Positions 9,492 through 19,406 of a stretch of 64,000 bases of DNA are shown piece after piece. Origin of the DNA: Tatumella sp. JGM91 (GTDB lineage: Bacteria > Pseudomonadota > Gammaproteobacteria > Enterobacterales > Enterobacteriaceae); contig NZ_JAERJP010000005.1 in the NCBI RefSeq assembly GCF_018257575.1, forward strand, positions 62,001 to 126,000, given 5' to 3'. The notes under the pieces were generated by a model, which saw only the letters and a list, made by a program, of their open reading frames with translations, was not told the origin of the DNA and did no database searches. Positions within the stretch are counted from its first letter, which is position 1. The number at the start of each line of letters is the position of its first letter. The translations under genes and the position numbers were made by a program.

Positions 9492-10628
9492 GTGAAAATT
9501 GTTGTCGATGAAAATATGCCGTATGCACGTGAGTTATTCAGCCGTCTGGCTGAGGTTGTGGCAGCACCGGGGCGGACCTTGTCATCCGGGGAATTAGCCA
9601 GTGCCGACGGGCTGATGGTCAGGTCAGTCACCAGGGTGAATCGTCAGCTTCTGGCAGGCAGCCGTGTCCGTTTTGTCGGTACTGCCACCGCCGGTCAGGA
9701 TCATGTCAATAGTGACGAGTTACAGGCGGACGGCATCGCGTTTTCGGCTGCACCGGGCTGCAATGCGATAGCCGTCGTGGAATATGTGTTTTCGGCGTTA
9801 CTGGCACTGGCTGAACGCGACGGTTTTCTGCTGACCGATCGTACCGTCGGGATTGTCGGTGCCGGTAATGTCGGAGGCCGGTTACAGAAACGGCTGGCAG
9901 CCGCAGGGATTAAAACCCTGATTTGCGATCCACCGCGGGCCGACCGCGGGGATGAGGGTGAATTCCATCCGCTGGAGACTCTGGTCCGTAAAGCCGATAT
10001 TATTACCTTTCATACGCCATTATTTAAAGACGGCCCTTATAAGACGTTACATCTTGCTGACCAGTCATTGCTGGAGAAACTTGTCCCCGGCGCCATCCTG
10101 ATTAATGCCTGCCGCGGTCCGGTGGTTGATAACCAGGCATTACTGGCGGTGCTGGAAAAGCGCAGTGATTTGTCTGTGGTACTGGATGTCTGGGAGCCGG
10201 AACCGGAACTGTCATTACCGTTACTGGAAAAAACGGCTATCGCTACCGCGCATATCGCCGGTTATACCCTCGAGGGTAAGGCCCGCGGCACCACCCAGGT
10301 GTTTGAAGCCTGGTCGGCGTTTGTCGGGCAGCCTTGTCAGGTGGCTTTAAGCGAGTTACTGCCGGTGCCGGATATCCGCCAGATTACCCTGCACGGGGAA
10401 TGTGATCAGGCAATGCTAAAACGTCTGGCACATCTGGTGTATGATGTGCGCCGCGATGATGCCCTGTTACGTGCCGTCGCGTCACAACCGGGTGAGTTTG
10501 ATCGTCTGCGTAAGCAATATCAGGAGCGACGTGAGTGGTCTTCGCTGCAGGTTGATTGTGATAACGCGGCAACAGCAGATAAACTGCGGCAACTGGGTTT
10601 TGATGCAAAATTTAGCGGTGATTGCTGA
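9492..10628 (+). CDS. pdxB: 4-phosphoerythronate dehydrogenase
   Basis: A 378-residue NAD-dependent D-2-hydroxyacid dehydrogenase that oxidises 4-phospho-D-erythronate, the second step of the DXP-independent pyridoxal-5'-phosphate pathway. The Rossmann glycine motif is [11 protein letters not shown] (~119-129), the catalytic His is H254 in [10 protein letters not shown], and the PdxB-specific C-terminal dimerisation domain (from ~290, with YDVRRDD and [16 protein letters not shown]) is present. Length equals E. coli PdxB. The start is GTG with AGGA about 9 nt upstream, and the encoded [19 protein letters not shown] aligns with the E. coli start. It is followed by usg and truA as in E. coli. 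Confidence 0.97.
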   Translation: MKIVVDENMPYARELFSRLAEVVAAPGRTLSSGELASADGLMVRSVTRVNRQLLAGSRVRFVGTATAGQDHVNSDELQADGIAFSAAPGCNAIAVVEYVFSALLALAERDGFLLTDRTVGIVGAGNVGGRLQKRLAAAGIKTLICDPPRADRGDEGEFHPLETLVRKADIITFHTPLFKDGPYKTLHLADQSLLEKLVPGAILINACRGPVVDNQALLAVLEKRSDLSVVLDVWEPEPELSLPLLEKTAIATAHIAGYTLEGKARGTTQVFEAWSAFVGQPCQVALSELLPVPDIRQITLHGECDQAMLKRLAHLVYDVRRDDALLRAVASQPGEFDRLRKQYQERREWSSLQVDCDNAATADKLRQLGFDAKFSGDC

Positions 10629-10658
10629 GTCTGTCGGCAATCACCATATCCTGTTCAG

Positions 10659-10684
10659 GCGGTGTCTCTCACCGCTTTATTTTT
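10659..10684 (+). terminator. Terminator-like hairpin between pdxB and usg
   Basis: GCGGTG and CACCGC pair around TCTCT and are followed by TTTATTTTTTG. It lies 31 nt after the pdxB stop and ends ~20 nt before the usg start, so readthrough or a separate usg promoter is needed for usg-truA expression. Confidence 0.65.
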
Positions 10685-10706
10685 TGTTTTTCTGGAGTAA
10701 ACCAAC

Positions 10707-11714
10707 ATGTCTGACGGCTGGAATATCGCCCTTTTAGGGGCAACTGGCGCAGTGGGAAGTGCTGTACTGGAGTTATTGACGGAGCGTCAGTTCCCGGTTG
10801 GTGATTTATTTTTACTGGCCAGTGAAAGCAGTGCCGGTGAAACGGTACGTGTCGAGGGTAAAAATCATCAGGTGCTGAATGCTGAAGACTTTGACTGGTC
10901 GCAGGCGCAGCTGGCCTTTTTTGTGGCAGGGACCGAAGCGTCAGCCCGCTACGCAGAGCAGGCGGCCAATGCCGGTTGCCTGGTGATTGACAGTAGTCCT
11001 TTATTTGCGTTGTCGCCGGACGTGCCTCTGGTTATCGCTGATGTTAACCCACAAGTGTTAGCCGATTACCGTAACCGCAATATTGTCAGTGTCGCCGACA
11101 GTCTGGTCAGTCAGCTGCTGTGTGCAGTGAAACCGCTGGCAGATAATGCCGGGCTGGGACGTTTGCAGGTGACGAATCTGATGTCGGTCTCCAGCCATGG
11201 AAAATCCGCAGTGGACGGGTTAGCCGGAGAAAGTGCCCGTTTGCTGAACGGTATGCCGGTTGAAGAGTATCATTTCGGCCGGCAGCTGGCATTTAACCTG
11301 TTGCCTTTACTGCCTGATGAGCAGGGCAGTGTGGCGGCCAACCGCCGGATGGTGGATCAGGTGCGTAAAATTCTGCAGGACGAAGGGCTGCCGGTTTCCG
11401 TCAGTTCTGTACAGGCACCGGTCTTCTACGGTAATGCCCAGAGCGTACAACTGGAGTGTCTGCGCCCTTATTCTGCCGGGGAAGCACGTAATGACCTGGC
11501 GATGTCGGGTGATATTCTGCTGAGCGATGAAGGTGAATTCCCGACACCGGTCAGTGATGCGACTGGCAGCGGGCAATTGTGTATCGGTTCGTTACACAGT
11601 GACTATGGTATTCCTGAGCAACTGCAATTCTGGTCAGTGGCTGATAATATCCGCTTTGGCGGGGCACTGATGGCGGTTAAAGTCGCCGAGCAGCTGGTGC
11701 AGGAGTATCTGTAA
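10707..11714 (+). CDS. usg: USG-1 protein (aspartate-semialdehyde dehydrogenase homologue)
   Basis: A 335-residue paralogue of aspartate-semialdehyde dehydrogenase of unestablished function. The N-terminal NADP-binding fold has [16 protein letters not shown], and the C-terminus [23 protein letters not shown] is typical of the family. At the place of the ASD catalytic cysteine motif (N-C-[ST]) the sequence reads [12 protein letters not shown], so the nucleophile is missing, as in E. coli Usg. It is therefore unlikely to be an active Asd. The stop codon lies only 2 nt before the truA start, so translation of the two is probably coupled. Confidence 0.93.
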   Translation: MSDGWNIALLGATGAVGSAVLELLTERQFPVGDLFLLASESSAGETVRVEGKNHQVLNAEDFDWSQAQLAFFVAGTEASARYAEQAANAGCLVIDSSPLFALSPDVPLVIADVNPQVLADYRNRNIVSVADSLVSQLLCAVKPLADNAGLGRLQVTNLMSVSSHGKSAVDGLAGESARLLNGMPVEEYHFGRQLAFNLLPLLPDEQGSVAANRRMVDQVRKILQDEGLPVSVSSVQAPVFYGNAQSVQLECLRPYSAGEARNDLAMSGDILLSDEGEFPTPVSDATGSGQLCIGSLHSDYGIPEQLQFWSVADNIRFGGALMAVKVAEQLVQEYL

Positions 11715-11716
11715 AC

Positions 11717-12544
11717 ATGTCTGATGTAAAGACGCGCAAGCTGGCACTGGGAATTGAATATGATGGCAGCCGTTATTACGGCTGGCAGCGTCAGCCGGAA
11801 GTGCGCAGTGTGCAGGGCTGTCTGGAAAAAGCCCTGTCGCAGGTCGCGAACCATGAAGTCAGTGTGTTTTGTGCTGGCCGGACGGATGCCGGAGTGCATG
11901 GGACAGGTCAGGTGGTGCACTTTGAAACGACGGTGCAGCGGGCCGACAGTGCCTGGACGCTGGGTGTGAATGCTAACTTGCCAAAAGATATCGCGGTCCG
12001 CTGGGTCACTGAGGTCTCTGACGATTTTCATGCGCGGTTCAGTGCGACTGCCCGGCGTTACCGTTACATTATTTACAACCAGCGGTTGCGTCCGGCGATT
12101 TTAGGGCAGGGGATCACCCATTTCTATCACCCGCTGGATGAAGCCGCAATGCATCGGGCCGCCCAGAGTCTGCTGGGGGAAAACGATTTTACCTCTTTCC
12201 GGGCTGTACATTGCCAGTCTAAAACGCCGTGGCGGAATATCAGTCATATCCATGTCTGGCGGCAAGGGGCGTTTGTCATCGTTGATATTAAAGCCAATGC
12301 TTTTGTTCACCATATGGTACGTAATATTGTCGGCAGTCTTATGGACGTGGGATGCGGTAACCAGCCGGAGTCCTGGATAGGGGAACTGCTGGCTGCGAAA
12401 GATCGCAAGCTGGCATCAGCGACGGCCCGTGCTGAAGGGCTGTATCTGGTCGCTGTCGACTATCCGGCCGTTTTTGGTTTGCCGGAGCCGGAGCCGGGCC
12501 CGTTATTTTTGGTCAGTGATTTTTTTTCACAGAATAAAGGATAG
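11717..12544 (+). CDS. truA: tRNA pseudouridine(38-40) synthase
   Basis: A 275-residue TruA that converts uridines 38, 39 and 40 in the tRNA anticodon stem to pseudouridine. The catalytic aspartate is D57 in [18 protein letters not shown], and the second conserved block [17 protein letters not shown] is present. The N-terminal [14 protein letters not shown] matches the family. It follows usg with a 2-nt gap and is followed 6 nt later by dedA, the conserved usg-truA-dedA order of enterobacteria. Confidence 0.97.
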   Translation: MSDVKTRKLALGIEYDGSRYYGWQRQPEVRSVQGCLEKALSQVANHEVSVFCAGRTDAGVHGTGQVVHFETTVQRADSAWTLGVNANLPKDIAVRWVTEVSDDFHARFSATARRYRYIIYNQRLRPAILGQGITHFYHPLDEAAMHRAAQSLLGENDFTSFRAVHCQSKTPWRNISHIHVWRQGAFVIVDIKANAFVHHMVRNIVGSLMDVGCGNQPESWIGELLAAKDRKLASATARAEGLYLVAVDYPAVFGLPEPEPGPLFLVSDFFSQNKG

Positions 12545-12550
12545 AAATTC

Positions 12551-13207
12551 ATGGAGTACGTCCATTTCATTATTGATTTTATCCTGCACATTGATGTGCA
12601 CCTCGCGCGGCTGGTTGCCGATTACGGGGTATGGATTTACGCGATTCTGTTCCTGATCGTTTTTTGCGAAACCGGGCTGGTGGTAACGCCTTTTTTACCG
12701 GGGGATTCCCTGTTGTTTGTCGGCGGTGCCCTGGCTGCGCTGCCGGGAAATGATCTGAATATTCATCTGCTGGTACTCTGTATTGTCATTGCCGCCATTG
12801 CCGGTGACGCAGTCAATTATACTATTGGACGCTTATTCGGTGAAAAACTGTTCAGTCGTCCGGACTCAAAAATATTTCGTCGCAGTTATCTGGAAAAAAC
12901 CCATCAGTTTTATGAAAAACATGGCGGGAAAACCATTGTGTTTGCCCGTTTTATCCCGATAATTCGTACTTTTGCGCCGTTTATCGCCGGAATGGGTAAA
13001 ATGTCTTACCGTCAGTTCGGGCTGTTTAATATTGCCGGCGGAGTTACCTGGGTATTGCTGTTTAGCTATGCCGGGTATCTGTTTGGCGATTTACCTGTGG
13101 TACAGAAAAATCTCAATTTGCTGATTGTTGCTATTATTGTGATTTCGATATTGCCCGGCATTATCGAGGTCTGGCGGCATCGCAGACAGGCCACCCGGAA
13201 AACGTAG
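12551..13207 (+). CDS. dedA: DedA family inner-membrane protein
   Basis: A 218-residue polytopic membrane protein of the DedA/SNARE-associated family. It shows the family hallmarks [19 protein letters not shown] with its acidic residue and the [21 protein letters not shown] segment with the conserved arginines. DedA proteins support proton-motive force and are linked to undecaprenyl-phosphate or phospholipid flipping. The start ATG lies 6 nt after the truA stop with AAAGGA just before it. A 151-bp gap follows before accD. Confidence 0.95.
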   Translation: MEYVHFIIDFILHIDVHLARLVADYGVWIYAILFLIVFCETGLVVTPFLPGDSLLFVGGALAALPGNDLNIHLLVLCIVIAAIAGDAVNYTIGRLFGEKLFSRPDSKIFRRSYLEKTHQFYEKHGGKTIVFARFIPIIRTFAPFIAGMGKMSYRQFGLFNIAGGVTWVLLFSYAGYLFGDLPVVQKNLNLLIVAIIVISILPGIIEVWRHRRQATRKT

Positions 13208-13243
13208 TTTTTCCCGCAGGCCCCTGACCGTTAAACCAGATTT

Positions 13244-13332
13244 TTATCCACAGCGTGGACAGGTTGTGGTTTAATGGGCGTCATTTACCGGCTGTTGGAT
13301 AAAAATTCAGCAGAAATAAAACAACTGGATAA
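13244..13332. promoter_or_regulatory. DnaA-box-like cluster in the accD upstream region
   Basis: The gap between dedA and accD holds a perfect DnaA box TTATCCACA at 13244-13252 on the plus strand. Two further TTATCCA cores lie in the opposite orientation at 13296-13302 and 13326-13332, exactly 30 bp apart; their last two bases deviate from the consensus. The accD promoter must lie here or upstream of dedA. Whether DnaA binds is unknown. Confidence 0.4.
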
Positions 13333-13358
13333 CCCAGGTTCAAACAGAAAGGTCATCA

Positions 13359-14270
13359 ATGAGCTGGATTGAACGCATTCTTAATAAAAGTAATGTCACC
13401 CCTGCGCGTAAAGCGAGTATTCCTGAAGGGGTTTGGACGAAATGTGATAGCTGCGGCCAGGTGCTCTATCGCGCGGAGTTAGAAAGAAATCTCGAAGTCT
13501 GTCCGAAATGTGATCACCATATGCGGATGCATGCCCGTGACCGCCTGACGTCATTTATGGACCAGGGCACGATGGTTGAACTGGGCAGCGAGCTGGAACC
13601 GAAAGATATTCTGAAGTTCCGTGACTCGAAAAAATACAAAGACCGTTTGCTGGCAGCACAGAAAAGTACCGGTGAGAAAGACGCGCTGGTGGTGATGAAA
13701 GGTGAACTGCACGGTATCCCGGTGGTGGCTGTCGCGTTTGAATTCTCCTTTATGGGGGGGTCAATGGGGTCAGTGGTCGGTGCCCGTTTTATCCGTGCTG
13801 CAGAACAGGCGCTGGAAGATAACTGTCCGCTGATCTGTTTCTCGGCCAGTGGCGGCGCGCGTATGCAGGAAGCATTAATGTCACTGATGCAGATGGCTAA
13901 AACCAGTGCTGCACTGGCAAAAATGCGTGAGCGCGGACTGCCGTATATTTCGGTACTGACAGATCCGACCATGGGTGGTGTGTCAGCCAGCTTTGCTATG
14001 CTGGGTGATCTGAACGTTGCCGAGCCAAAAGCCCTGATTGGTTTTGCCGGTCCGCGGGTTATTGAGCAAACAGTACGTGAAAAACTGCCGCCGGGCTTCC
14101 AGCGCAGTGAGTTTCTGATCGAGAAAGGGGCGATCGATATGATCATCCGCCGGCCGGAAATGCGCTACAAACTGGCCAGTCTGCTGGCGAAAATGATGAA
14201 CCTGCCAGCTCCTTTGCATGATGGTGTTGAATCTGACGTTGAGACCACACCGGACCATAACGAGGCCTGA
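13359..14270 (+). CDS. accD: Acetyl-CoA carboxylase carboxyltransferase subunit beta
   Basis: A 303-residue beta subunit of the carboxyltransferase that makes malonyl-CoA with AccA, AccB and AccC. The N-terminal four-cysteine zinc finger (CDSCGQ about residue 27 and CPKCDHH about 46) is intact, which in E. coli binds DNA and its own mRNA. The crotonase-like carboxyltransferase domain follows, with [19 protein letters not shown] and [17 protein letters not shown]. It is followed by a terminator-like hairpin before folC. Confidence 0.97.
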   Translation: MSWIERILNKSNVTPARKASIPEGVWTKCDSCGQVLYRAELERNLEVCPKCDHHMRMHARDRLTSFMDQGTMVELGSELEPKDILKFRDSKKYKDRLLAAQKSTGEKDALVVMKGELHGIPVVAVAFEFSFMGGSMGSVVGARFIRAAEQALEDNCPLICFSASGGARMQEALMSLMQMAKTSAALAKMRERGLPYISVLTDPTMGGVSASFAMLGDLNVAEPKALIGFAGPRVIEQTVREKLPPGFQRSEFLIEKGAIDMIIRRPEMRYKLASLLAKMMNLPAPLHDGVESDVETTPDHNEA

Positions 14271-14280
14271 CAGTAATGAT

Positions 14281-14308
14281 AAAGACGCTTTTACAGCGTC
14301 TTTTATTT
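14281..14308 (+). terminator. Terminator between accD and folC
   Basis: AAAGACGCT (14281-14289) and AGCGTCTTT (14295-14303) pair around TTTAC and run into TTATTTAT. It begins 10 nt after the accD stop. In E. coli accD-folC are linked, so it may be only partly efficient. Confidence 0.75.
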
Positions 14309-14336
14309 ATGTACCGCAACAACATCAACGGGACAC

Positions 14337-15602
14337 ATGGAAAATCTTCACCGACCTCAGGCCACGTCTCCTCTTGCTACGTGGCTGACTTATCTGGAAA
14401 ACCTGCACAGCCAGGCGATTGACTTAGGTCTTGAGCGTGTGCGTCTGGTTGCCTCTCAGCTTAACCTGCTAAAACCTGCCCCTTTTGTGTTTACTGTGGC
14501 AGGCACTAATGGCAAAGGCACGACCTGCCGTACCCTCGAAACCTTGCTGATTGCGGCGGGATATCGGGTTGGCGTATACAGTTCTCCTCATCTGGTCCGT
14601 TATACAGAACGGGTGCGTATTCAGTCTCAGGAACTCAGTGAGGCTGAGCATACGGCAAGCTTTGCGGCGATCGAGCAGGGCAGAGGGGACACCTCCCTGA
14701 CCTATTTTGAGTACAGCACGTTGTCGGCCCTGTATCTGTTCCGGCAGGCTGATCTGGATGTGGTGATCCTTGAAGTCGGGTTAGGTGGCAGAATGGATGC
14801 GACAAATATTGTTGATGCCGATGTGGCGGTTGTCACCAGTATTGCCCTCGACCATACGGACTGGCTGGGCGCGGATCGTGAGAGTATCGGCCGTGAAAAA
14901 GCCGGCATTTTCCGCACCGGCAAACCGGCAGTGGTGGGTGAACCGGATATGCCCGCCACTATTGGTACCGTCGCGGCGGATAAAGGAGCTATCTTACTGC
15001 AACGTGACCGGCAGTGGTCTTATACCGAACAGCAGGGCAGCTGGGATTTTCGTGATATTCAGGGAGAGCTGCGCCAGTTACCGCTGCCGCGGGTTCCTCT
15101 GCCGAATGCGGCTACCGCGCTGGCGGCGTTGCGGGTTTCCGGGTTACAGGTCAGTGAAGCCTGTATCCGTGAGCACCTCGCCAGCGCAGAGTTAACCGGA
15201 CGTTTTCAGACAATCAGCGAGTCACCGCGAGTGATCCTGGATGTAGCCCACAATCCCCATGCGGCAGCGTACCTGGCATCGCGGTTAGCCGCCTTAGGAG
15301 CTACCGGTAAGGTGCATGCGGTGGCCGGGATGCTGCATGATAAAGATATTGCCGGAACACTGGCACAACTGACGCCGCAAGTCGATTACTGGTATTGTGC
15401 GCCTCTTGAAGGGCCGCGTGGAGCCAGTGCTGAAGAGTTAGTCTCGCATTTGCCTCAGGCAGCCAGCTTCTCTTCGGTGGCGGAAGCCTGGTATGCCGCC
15501 CGCGATCGGGCAGCGGCTGAAGATATTATTCTGGTTTGTGGTTCTTTCCACACCGTAGCACAGGTGATATCTGTCTCAGGGGAGGGAGGACGTGGCGAGT
15601 AA
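14337..15602 (+). CDS. folC: Dihydrofolate synthase / folylpolyglutamate synthase
   Basis: A 421-residue Mur-ligase-type enzyme that adds glutamate to dihydropteroate and then extends folate polyglutamates. The ATP-binding P-loop is AGTNGKGTTCRTLE; further family motifs are SSPHLVRYTERVRI, FEYSTLSALYLF, EVGLGGRMDATNIV with the carbamylated-lysine region IGREKAGIFR, and the C-terminal LDVAHNPHAA. Start ATG with GGGACAC just upstream. Its end overlaps the dedD start by 11 nt, indicating translational coupling. Confidence 0.96.
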   Translation: MENLHRPQATSPLATWLTYLENLHSQAIDLGLERVRLVASQLNLLKPAPFVFTVAGTNGKGTTCRTLETLLIAAGYRVGVYSSPHLVRYTERVRIQSQELSEAEHTASFAAIEQGRGDTSLTYFEYSTLSALYLFRQADLDVVILEVGLGGRMDATNIVDADVAVVTSIALDHTDWLGADRESIGREKAGIFRTGKPAVVGEPDMPATIGTVAADKGAILLQRDRQWSYTEQQGSWDFRDIQGELRQLPLPRVPLPNAATALAALRVSGLQVSEACIREHLASAELTGRFQTISESPRVILDVAHNPHAAAYLASRLAALGATGKVHAVAGMLHDKDIAGTLAQLTPQVDYWYCAPLEGPRGASAEELVSHLPQAASFSSVAEAWYAARDRAAAEDIILVCGSFHTVAQVISVSGEGGRGE

Positions 15603-16410
15603 ATTTCAGAATCGTTTAGTCGGCACCATTATTCTGGTGGCTGTCGGAGTGATAGTCCTGCCGGGCCTGCTGGATGGTAAGAAAAAGCACTATAAAGAGG
15701 AATTTGCTTCAATTCCGCTGGTGCCTAAGCCCGGTGATCAGCAGGACAATGATCTGGTGCCTCCGGTCACTCAGCCTCTGAGTGGACAGCCGGCCCCGGC
15801 ACCGGTGTCCGGCAATACTGCTGCCAGCGGAACCGGCACTCAGCCAGTGGCAGCACAGCCTCAGGTTACAGCTCCGGTACCTGCCGCCCCGGCTCAGATA
15901 CAAAGCTCGCAGGCTGCCAGTGCTGCCCTGCAACAGCAGGAGGCCGCACGCCAGAAGCAGGATCGTTTAGTGCGTCAGCAGGCAGAGCGTGAAGCCAGTG
16001 AAGCTAAGGCTCAGGCCAGGGCACAGCGTCAGGCCAGTGATGCCGCAGAAAAAGCACGGCAGCTGCGGGCTGAACAGGAACGCCAGCGTGCACTTCAGGC
16101 ATTGAATGATCAGTCTTCCGCACCCGCACCGGTTAGCGGAACCAGTAATACAGCAGAAACGCCGGCAGGACAGGCGTATGTTATTCAGCTGGGCGCCTTA
16201 AAAAATGCTGCCAGAACCAGTGAAATAGTCAGCGAACTGCGCAGTGCCGGATTCCGCGCTTACTCTCTGCCGGCGACCCCGGTACAGGGCCAGTTAAACC
16301 GTATTCTGGTCGGGCCGGACAGTTCGAAAAGCCGTCTGCAGTCGCAGCTGGCAGCGCTGAAGAGCAAAACCGGTCTGAGTGGTGTTGTCAGGCCTTATTC
16401 TGCCCGCTGA
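15592..16410 (+). CDS. dedD: Cell division protein DedD (SPOR domain)
   Basis: A 272-residue bitopic inner-membrane protein. Residues ~1-30 (MASKFQNRLVGTIILVAVG) hold a short cytoplasmic tail and one membrane helix. Residues 60-195 are a low-complexity linker rich in Gln, Ala and Pro with long Arg/Glu/Gln runs likely to be helical. The C-terminal ~75 residues are a SPOR domain (YVIQLGALKNAART to SGVVRPYSA) that binds denuded glycan at the septum. The start is GTG, preceded by GGAGGGAGGA, inside the end of folC. Protein ends match E. coli DedD strongly while the linker is diverged and longer. Confidence 0.94.
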   Translation: MASKFQNRLVGTIILVAVGVIVLPGLLDGKKKHYKEEFASIPLVPKPGDQQDNDLVPPVTQPLSGQPAPAPVSGNTAASGTGTQPVAAQPQVTAPVPAAPAQIQSSQAASAALQQQEAARQKQDRLVRQQAEREASEAKAQARAQRQASDAAEKARQLRAEQERQRALQALNDQSSAPAPVSGTSNTAETPAGQAYVIQLGALKNAARTSEIVSELRSAGFRAYSLPATPVQGQLNRILVGPDSSKSRLQSQLAALKSKTGLSGVVRPYSAR

Positions 16411-16490
16411 CAGACAGTATCTGATCAGTAAAATGGGCAGTTTTTTGTATATCTCCATATAAAACATATGGTTAGTTAGTTGTTATTGTC

Positions 16491-16525
16491 AGGGCAATGA
16501 AACGAAATTTTCATTGCCCTTTTTC
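16491..16525 (+). terminator. Rho-independent terminator upstream of cvpA
   Basis: AGGGCAATGAA (16491-16501) and TTCATTGCCCT (16510-16520) form an 11-bp perfect stem followed by TTTTT. It closes the folC-dedD transcript before the purine-regulated promoter. Confidence 0.9.
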
Positions 16526-16547
16526 TCTGCCGTCGGGGGAAAACGCT

Positions 16548-16576
16548 ACGCAAACGTTTTCTTTTTCTGTTAAAAT
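16548..16576 (+). promoter_or_regulatory. PurR operator and -10 of the cvpA-purF operon
   Basis: ACGCAAACGTTTTCTT at 16548-16563 matches the PurR consensus ANGCAAACGTTTNCNT in every defined base. TAAAAT at 16571-16576 is a good -10 box immediately downstream, so bound PurR would overlap the promoter. The same arrangement controls cvpA-purF in E. coli, repressed by hypoxanthine/guanine-loaded PurR. Confidence 0.88.
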
Positions 16577-16625
16577 GCGCCCCGAACCGATTACAGAAAG
16601 GATAAATGTTGCAGCGGAAGAGCTC

Positions 16626-17114
16626 ATGAACTGGATTGATTACGTCATTATCGGGATAGTCGGATTTTCAGCGTTAGTTAGCCTGATCAGAGGATTTGTG
16701 CGTGAAGCCTTATCTTTAGTCACCTGGGGATGTGCTTTTTTTGTTGCCAGCCATTATTTTTCCTATCTTGCGGTCTGGTTTACCGGGTTTGAAGAGCCCA
16801 TGGTTCGTAATGGTGTAGCAATTGCCGCGTTATTTATCGCGACGCTGATTGTCGGAGCTATAGTGAATTACGTGATTGGATCTCTGGTCGAAAAGACCGG
16901 ATTGTCCGGCACGGACAGGGTACTGGGTGTCTGTTTTGGCGCGTTAAGAGGGGTGCTGATTGTATCGGCAATTCTTTTTTTCCTCGATACATTCACGGGT
17001 TTTTCCAAAAGTACTGACTGGACACAATCGCAGCTGGTTCCGCAGTTTAGCTACATCATCAGATGGTTTTTTGACTATTTACAGAGCACGTCGAGTTTTT
17101 TACCCCGGCCATAA
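16626..17114 (+). CDS. cvpA: CvpA family inner-membrane protein (colicin V production)
   Basis: A 162-residue inner-membrane protein with four predicted helices, the same length as E. coli CvpA, and nearly identical to it (SLIRGFVREALSLVTWG, GTDRVLGVCFGALRGVLIV, RWFFDYLQS). It is needed for colicin V export in E. coli and has been linked to bile-salt and envelope tolerance; its molecular action is unknown. The ATG at 16626 follows GGAAGAG and matches the E. coli start; upstream in-frame ATGs lie before the promoter. It is co-transcribed with purF 36 nt downstream under PurR. Confidence 0.95.
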   Translation: MNWIDYVIIGIVGFSALVSLIRGFVREALSLVTWGCAFFVASHYFSYLAVWFTGFEEPMVRNGVAIAALFIATLIVGAIVNYVIGSLVEKTGLSGTDRVLGVCFGALRGVLIVSAILFFLDTFTGFSKSTDWTQSQLVPQFSYIIRWFFDYLQSTSSFLPRP

Positions 17115-17150
17115 CAGCGGGGGGATGTGGCTTAATGAGGAAATGACAAC

Positions 17151-18668
17151 ATGTGCGGTATTGTCGGTATCACCGGATTTCTGCCGGTCAACCAGTCTAT
17201 CTATGATGCATTAACTGTATTACAGCACCGCGGTCAGGATGCTGCCGGTATCTGTACCATTGATGCAATGAATTGCTTTCGCCTGCGAAAAGCAAACGGA
17301 CTGGTGAGCGATGTGTTTGAAGCACGTCATATGCAGCGCCTACAGGGGAATATGGGGATTGGCCATGTTCGTTACCCGACAGCAGGAAGCTCTAGTGCCT
17401 CGGAAGCCCAGCCTTTTTACGTAAACTCTCCTTATGGCATCACCCTGGCCCATAACGGAAATCTGACTAACGCCCATGAATTGCGTTCCCGGTTGTTTGA
17501 ACACGGGCGCCGCCATGTGAATACCACCTCAGACTCTGAAGTCTTACTGAATGTCTTTGCCCAGGAACTGGACCGTTTCCAGGACTATCCGTTATCGGCA
17601 GACAATATTTTTGCAGCGGTAGAGTCACTGCATAAACAGGTACGTGGTGCTTATGCCGTCGTCTCCATGATCATCGGCCATGGCATGGTTGCTTTCCGTG
17701 ATCCTAACGGTATTCGTCCTCTGGTTCTGGGTAAACGGGTATTACCTGATCAGCGCACAGAATATATGGTCGCCTCTGAGAGTGTGGCACTGGATACATT
17801 AGGTTTTGAATTTATCCGTGATGTGGCACCGGGCGAAGCGGTTTATATCACCGAGAAAGGCGAACTGTCGACCCGACAGTGTGCCGAAAACCCTAAAACG
17901 CATCCCTGTCTGTTTGAGTATGTCTATTTCGCCCGCCCGGATTCATTCCTCGATAAGATTTCGGTCTACAGCGCGAGGGTACGGATGGGCACTAAACTGG
18001 GTGAAAAAATTGCCCGTGAGTGGGAAGATCTGGATATTGATGTGGTTATCCCTATTCCGGAAACATCGACGGATGTGGCTCTGGAGATTGCCCGTATTCT
18101 GGATAAACCTTACCGGCAGGGATTTGTGAAAAACCGCTATGTCGGGCGTACCTTTATTATGCCGGGCCAGCAAATGCGTCGCAGTGCTGTACGACGTAAA
18201 CTGAACGCAAACCGTGCTGAATTCCGGGATAAAAACGTATTACTGGTGGATGACTCGATTGTACGTGGTACCACCTCAGAGCAGATTATTGAGATGGCCC
18301 GTGAAGCCGGGGCAAAGAAAGTGTATCTTGCCTCTGCGGCCCCGGAAGTACGTTTCCCTAATGTGTATGGTATTGATATGCCGAGCGTCACCGAGTTGAT
18401 TGCTCATGGTCGTGAAGTTGACGAAATTTGCCAGCTAATTAAAGCCGATGCCCTGATTTTCCAGGATCTGAGCGACCTTATCGCTGCCGTGCGCGAAGAA
18501 AACCCGGACATCAGCGAGTTCGATTGTTCTGTGTTTGACGGTATTTATGTCACCAAAGACGTGGATCAGGGATATCTGGATTATTTACAGGCTTTGCGTA
18601 ATGACGATGCGCAGGCTGTTGCCAGACAAACGGAAGTCGAAAACCTGGAATTACATAACGAAGGGTAA
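17151..18668 (+). CDS. purF: Amidophosphoribosyltransferase
   Basis: A 505-residue enzyme for the first committed step of purine synthesis, making 5-phosphoribosylamine from PRPP and glutamine. The Ntn glutaminase nucleophile is Cys2 in MCGIVGI, with HRGQDAAGI following; the C-terminal phosphoribosyltransferase domain has the PRPP loop [18 protein letters not shown]. Residues [21 protein letters not shown] form the linker typical of the enterobacterial enzyme. Second gene of the PurR-controlled cvpA-purF operon. Confidence 0.97.
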   Translation: MCGIVGITGFLPVNQSIYDALTVLQHRGQDAAGICTIDAMNCFRLRKANGLVSDVFEARHMQRLQGNMGIGHVRYPTAGSSSASEAQPFYVNSPYGITLAHNGNLTNAHELRSRLFEHGRRHVNTTSDSEVLLNVFAQELDRFQDYPLSADNIFAAVESLHKQVRGAYAVVSMIIGHGMVAFRDPNGIRPLVLGKRVLPDQRTEYMVASESVALDTLGFEFIRDVAPGEAVYITEKGELSTRQCAENPKTHPCLFEYVYFARPDSFLDKISVYSARVRMGTKLGEKIAREWEDLDIDVVIPIPETSTDVALEIARILDKPYRQGFVKNRYVGRTFIMPGQQMRRSAVRRKLNANRAEFRDKNVLLVDDSIVRGTTSEQIIEMAREAGAKKVYLASAAPEVRFPNVYGIDMPSVTELIAHGREVDEICQLIKADALIFQDLSDLIAAVREENPDISEFDCSVFDGIYVTKDVDQGYLDYLQALRNDDAQAVARQTEVENLELHNEG

Positions 18669-18690
18669 GCCCTTTGATATTCTCAGGAAA

Positions 18691-18720
18691 CACAACAGGG
18701 CGGATTTCCGCCCTGTTGTG
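18691..18720 (+). terminator. Strong hairpin after purF
   Basis: A perfect 14-bp inverted repeat, CACAACAGGGCGGA then TCCGCCCTGTTGTG, lies 23 nt after the purF stop. No T-run follows on the plus strand, so it may act as an mRNA 3'-end stabiliser or weak terminator rather than a classical intrinsic terminator. Confidence 0.55.
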
Positions 18721-18796
18721 TTACAGGAAATCTATTCGCCTCAATGGCCTGTGACACGTTATTATGCACACTTTAATGTGTTATCCGGAGCAGGTT

Positions 18797-19369
18797 ATGA
18801 AAAGACTCATTGTCGGGGTGTCAGGTGCCAGCGGCGTTATTTACGGTATTCGTCTTTTACAGGTACTGAAAGAGGTACCGCAGGTTGAAACTCACCTGGT
18901 CATGAGTCAGTCAGCGCGTCAGACACTTGCTTTGGAAAGTGACTTCTCTGTACGTGATGTGCAGCAACTGGCGGATGTTGTTCATGATATTCGTGATATT
19001 GGTGCCAGTATTTCCTCCGGCTCCTACAAAACGGATGGAATGGCCTTATTACCCTGCTCAATGAAAACCCTGTCCGGCATTGTGCACAGCTACAGTGATA
19101 ACTTACTGATCCGCGCTGCCGATGTGGTACTCAAAGAGCGGCGTCGGCTGGTGCTTGGGGTACGGGAAACGCCTTTACACCTTGGTCATTTAAGAATGAT
19201 GACCACTGCCGCAGAAATGGGGGCCATTATTATGCCTCCGGTCCCCGCATTTTATCACCGCCCGCAGAACGTCATGGATATCGTTGATCAGACAGTGAAC
19301 CGTGTTATTGATCAGTTTGATATTGAATTACCGAAAGATTTATTTGCCCGCTGGCAGGGCAAAAGCTGA
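18797..19369 (+). CDS. ubiX: Flavin prenyltransferase UbiX
   Basis: A 190-residue UbiX that makes prenylated FMN, the cofactor of the UbiD decarboxylase in ubiquinone synthesis. Conserved features are GVSGASGVIYGIRLLQVL (phosphate/FMN binding), ISSGSYKTDGMALLPCSMKTLSGIVHSY and VLGVRETPLHLGHLRMM. The ATG at 18797 has GGAGCAGG upstream and matches the E. coli start; an in-frame ATG at 18764 would add an unconserved 11-residue extension. Ends with a terminator overlapping the hisJ upstream region. Confidence 0.96.
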   Translation: MKRLIVGVSGASGVIYGIRLLQVLKEVPQVETHLVMSQSARQTLALESDFSVRDVQQLADVVHDIRDIGASISSGSYKTDGMALLPCSMKTLSGIVHSYSDNLLIRAADVVLKERRRLVLGVRETPLHLGHLRMMTTAAEMGAIIMPPVPAFYHRPQNVMDIVDQTVNRVIDQFDIELPKDLFARWQGKS

Positions 19370-19406
19370 TCCCTCAGGGCACCAAAACAGAGCAATTACA
19401 TACCGG

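Noticed and set aside
10707-11714. Calling usg a functional aspartate-semialdehyde dehydrogenase
   Set aside because: The catalytic cysteine is absent and the gene is in the usg-truA context, not at asd.
13514-14146. 210-codon open frame on the minus strand opposite accD
   Set aside because: It lies wholly within the strongly conserved accD coding region; its composition (Ser/Arg-rich, no domain) is that of an antisense shadow and it has no start signal.
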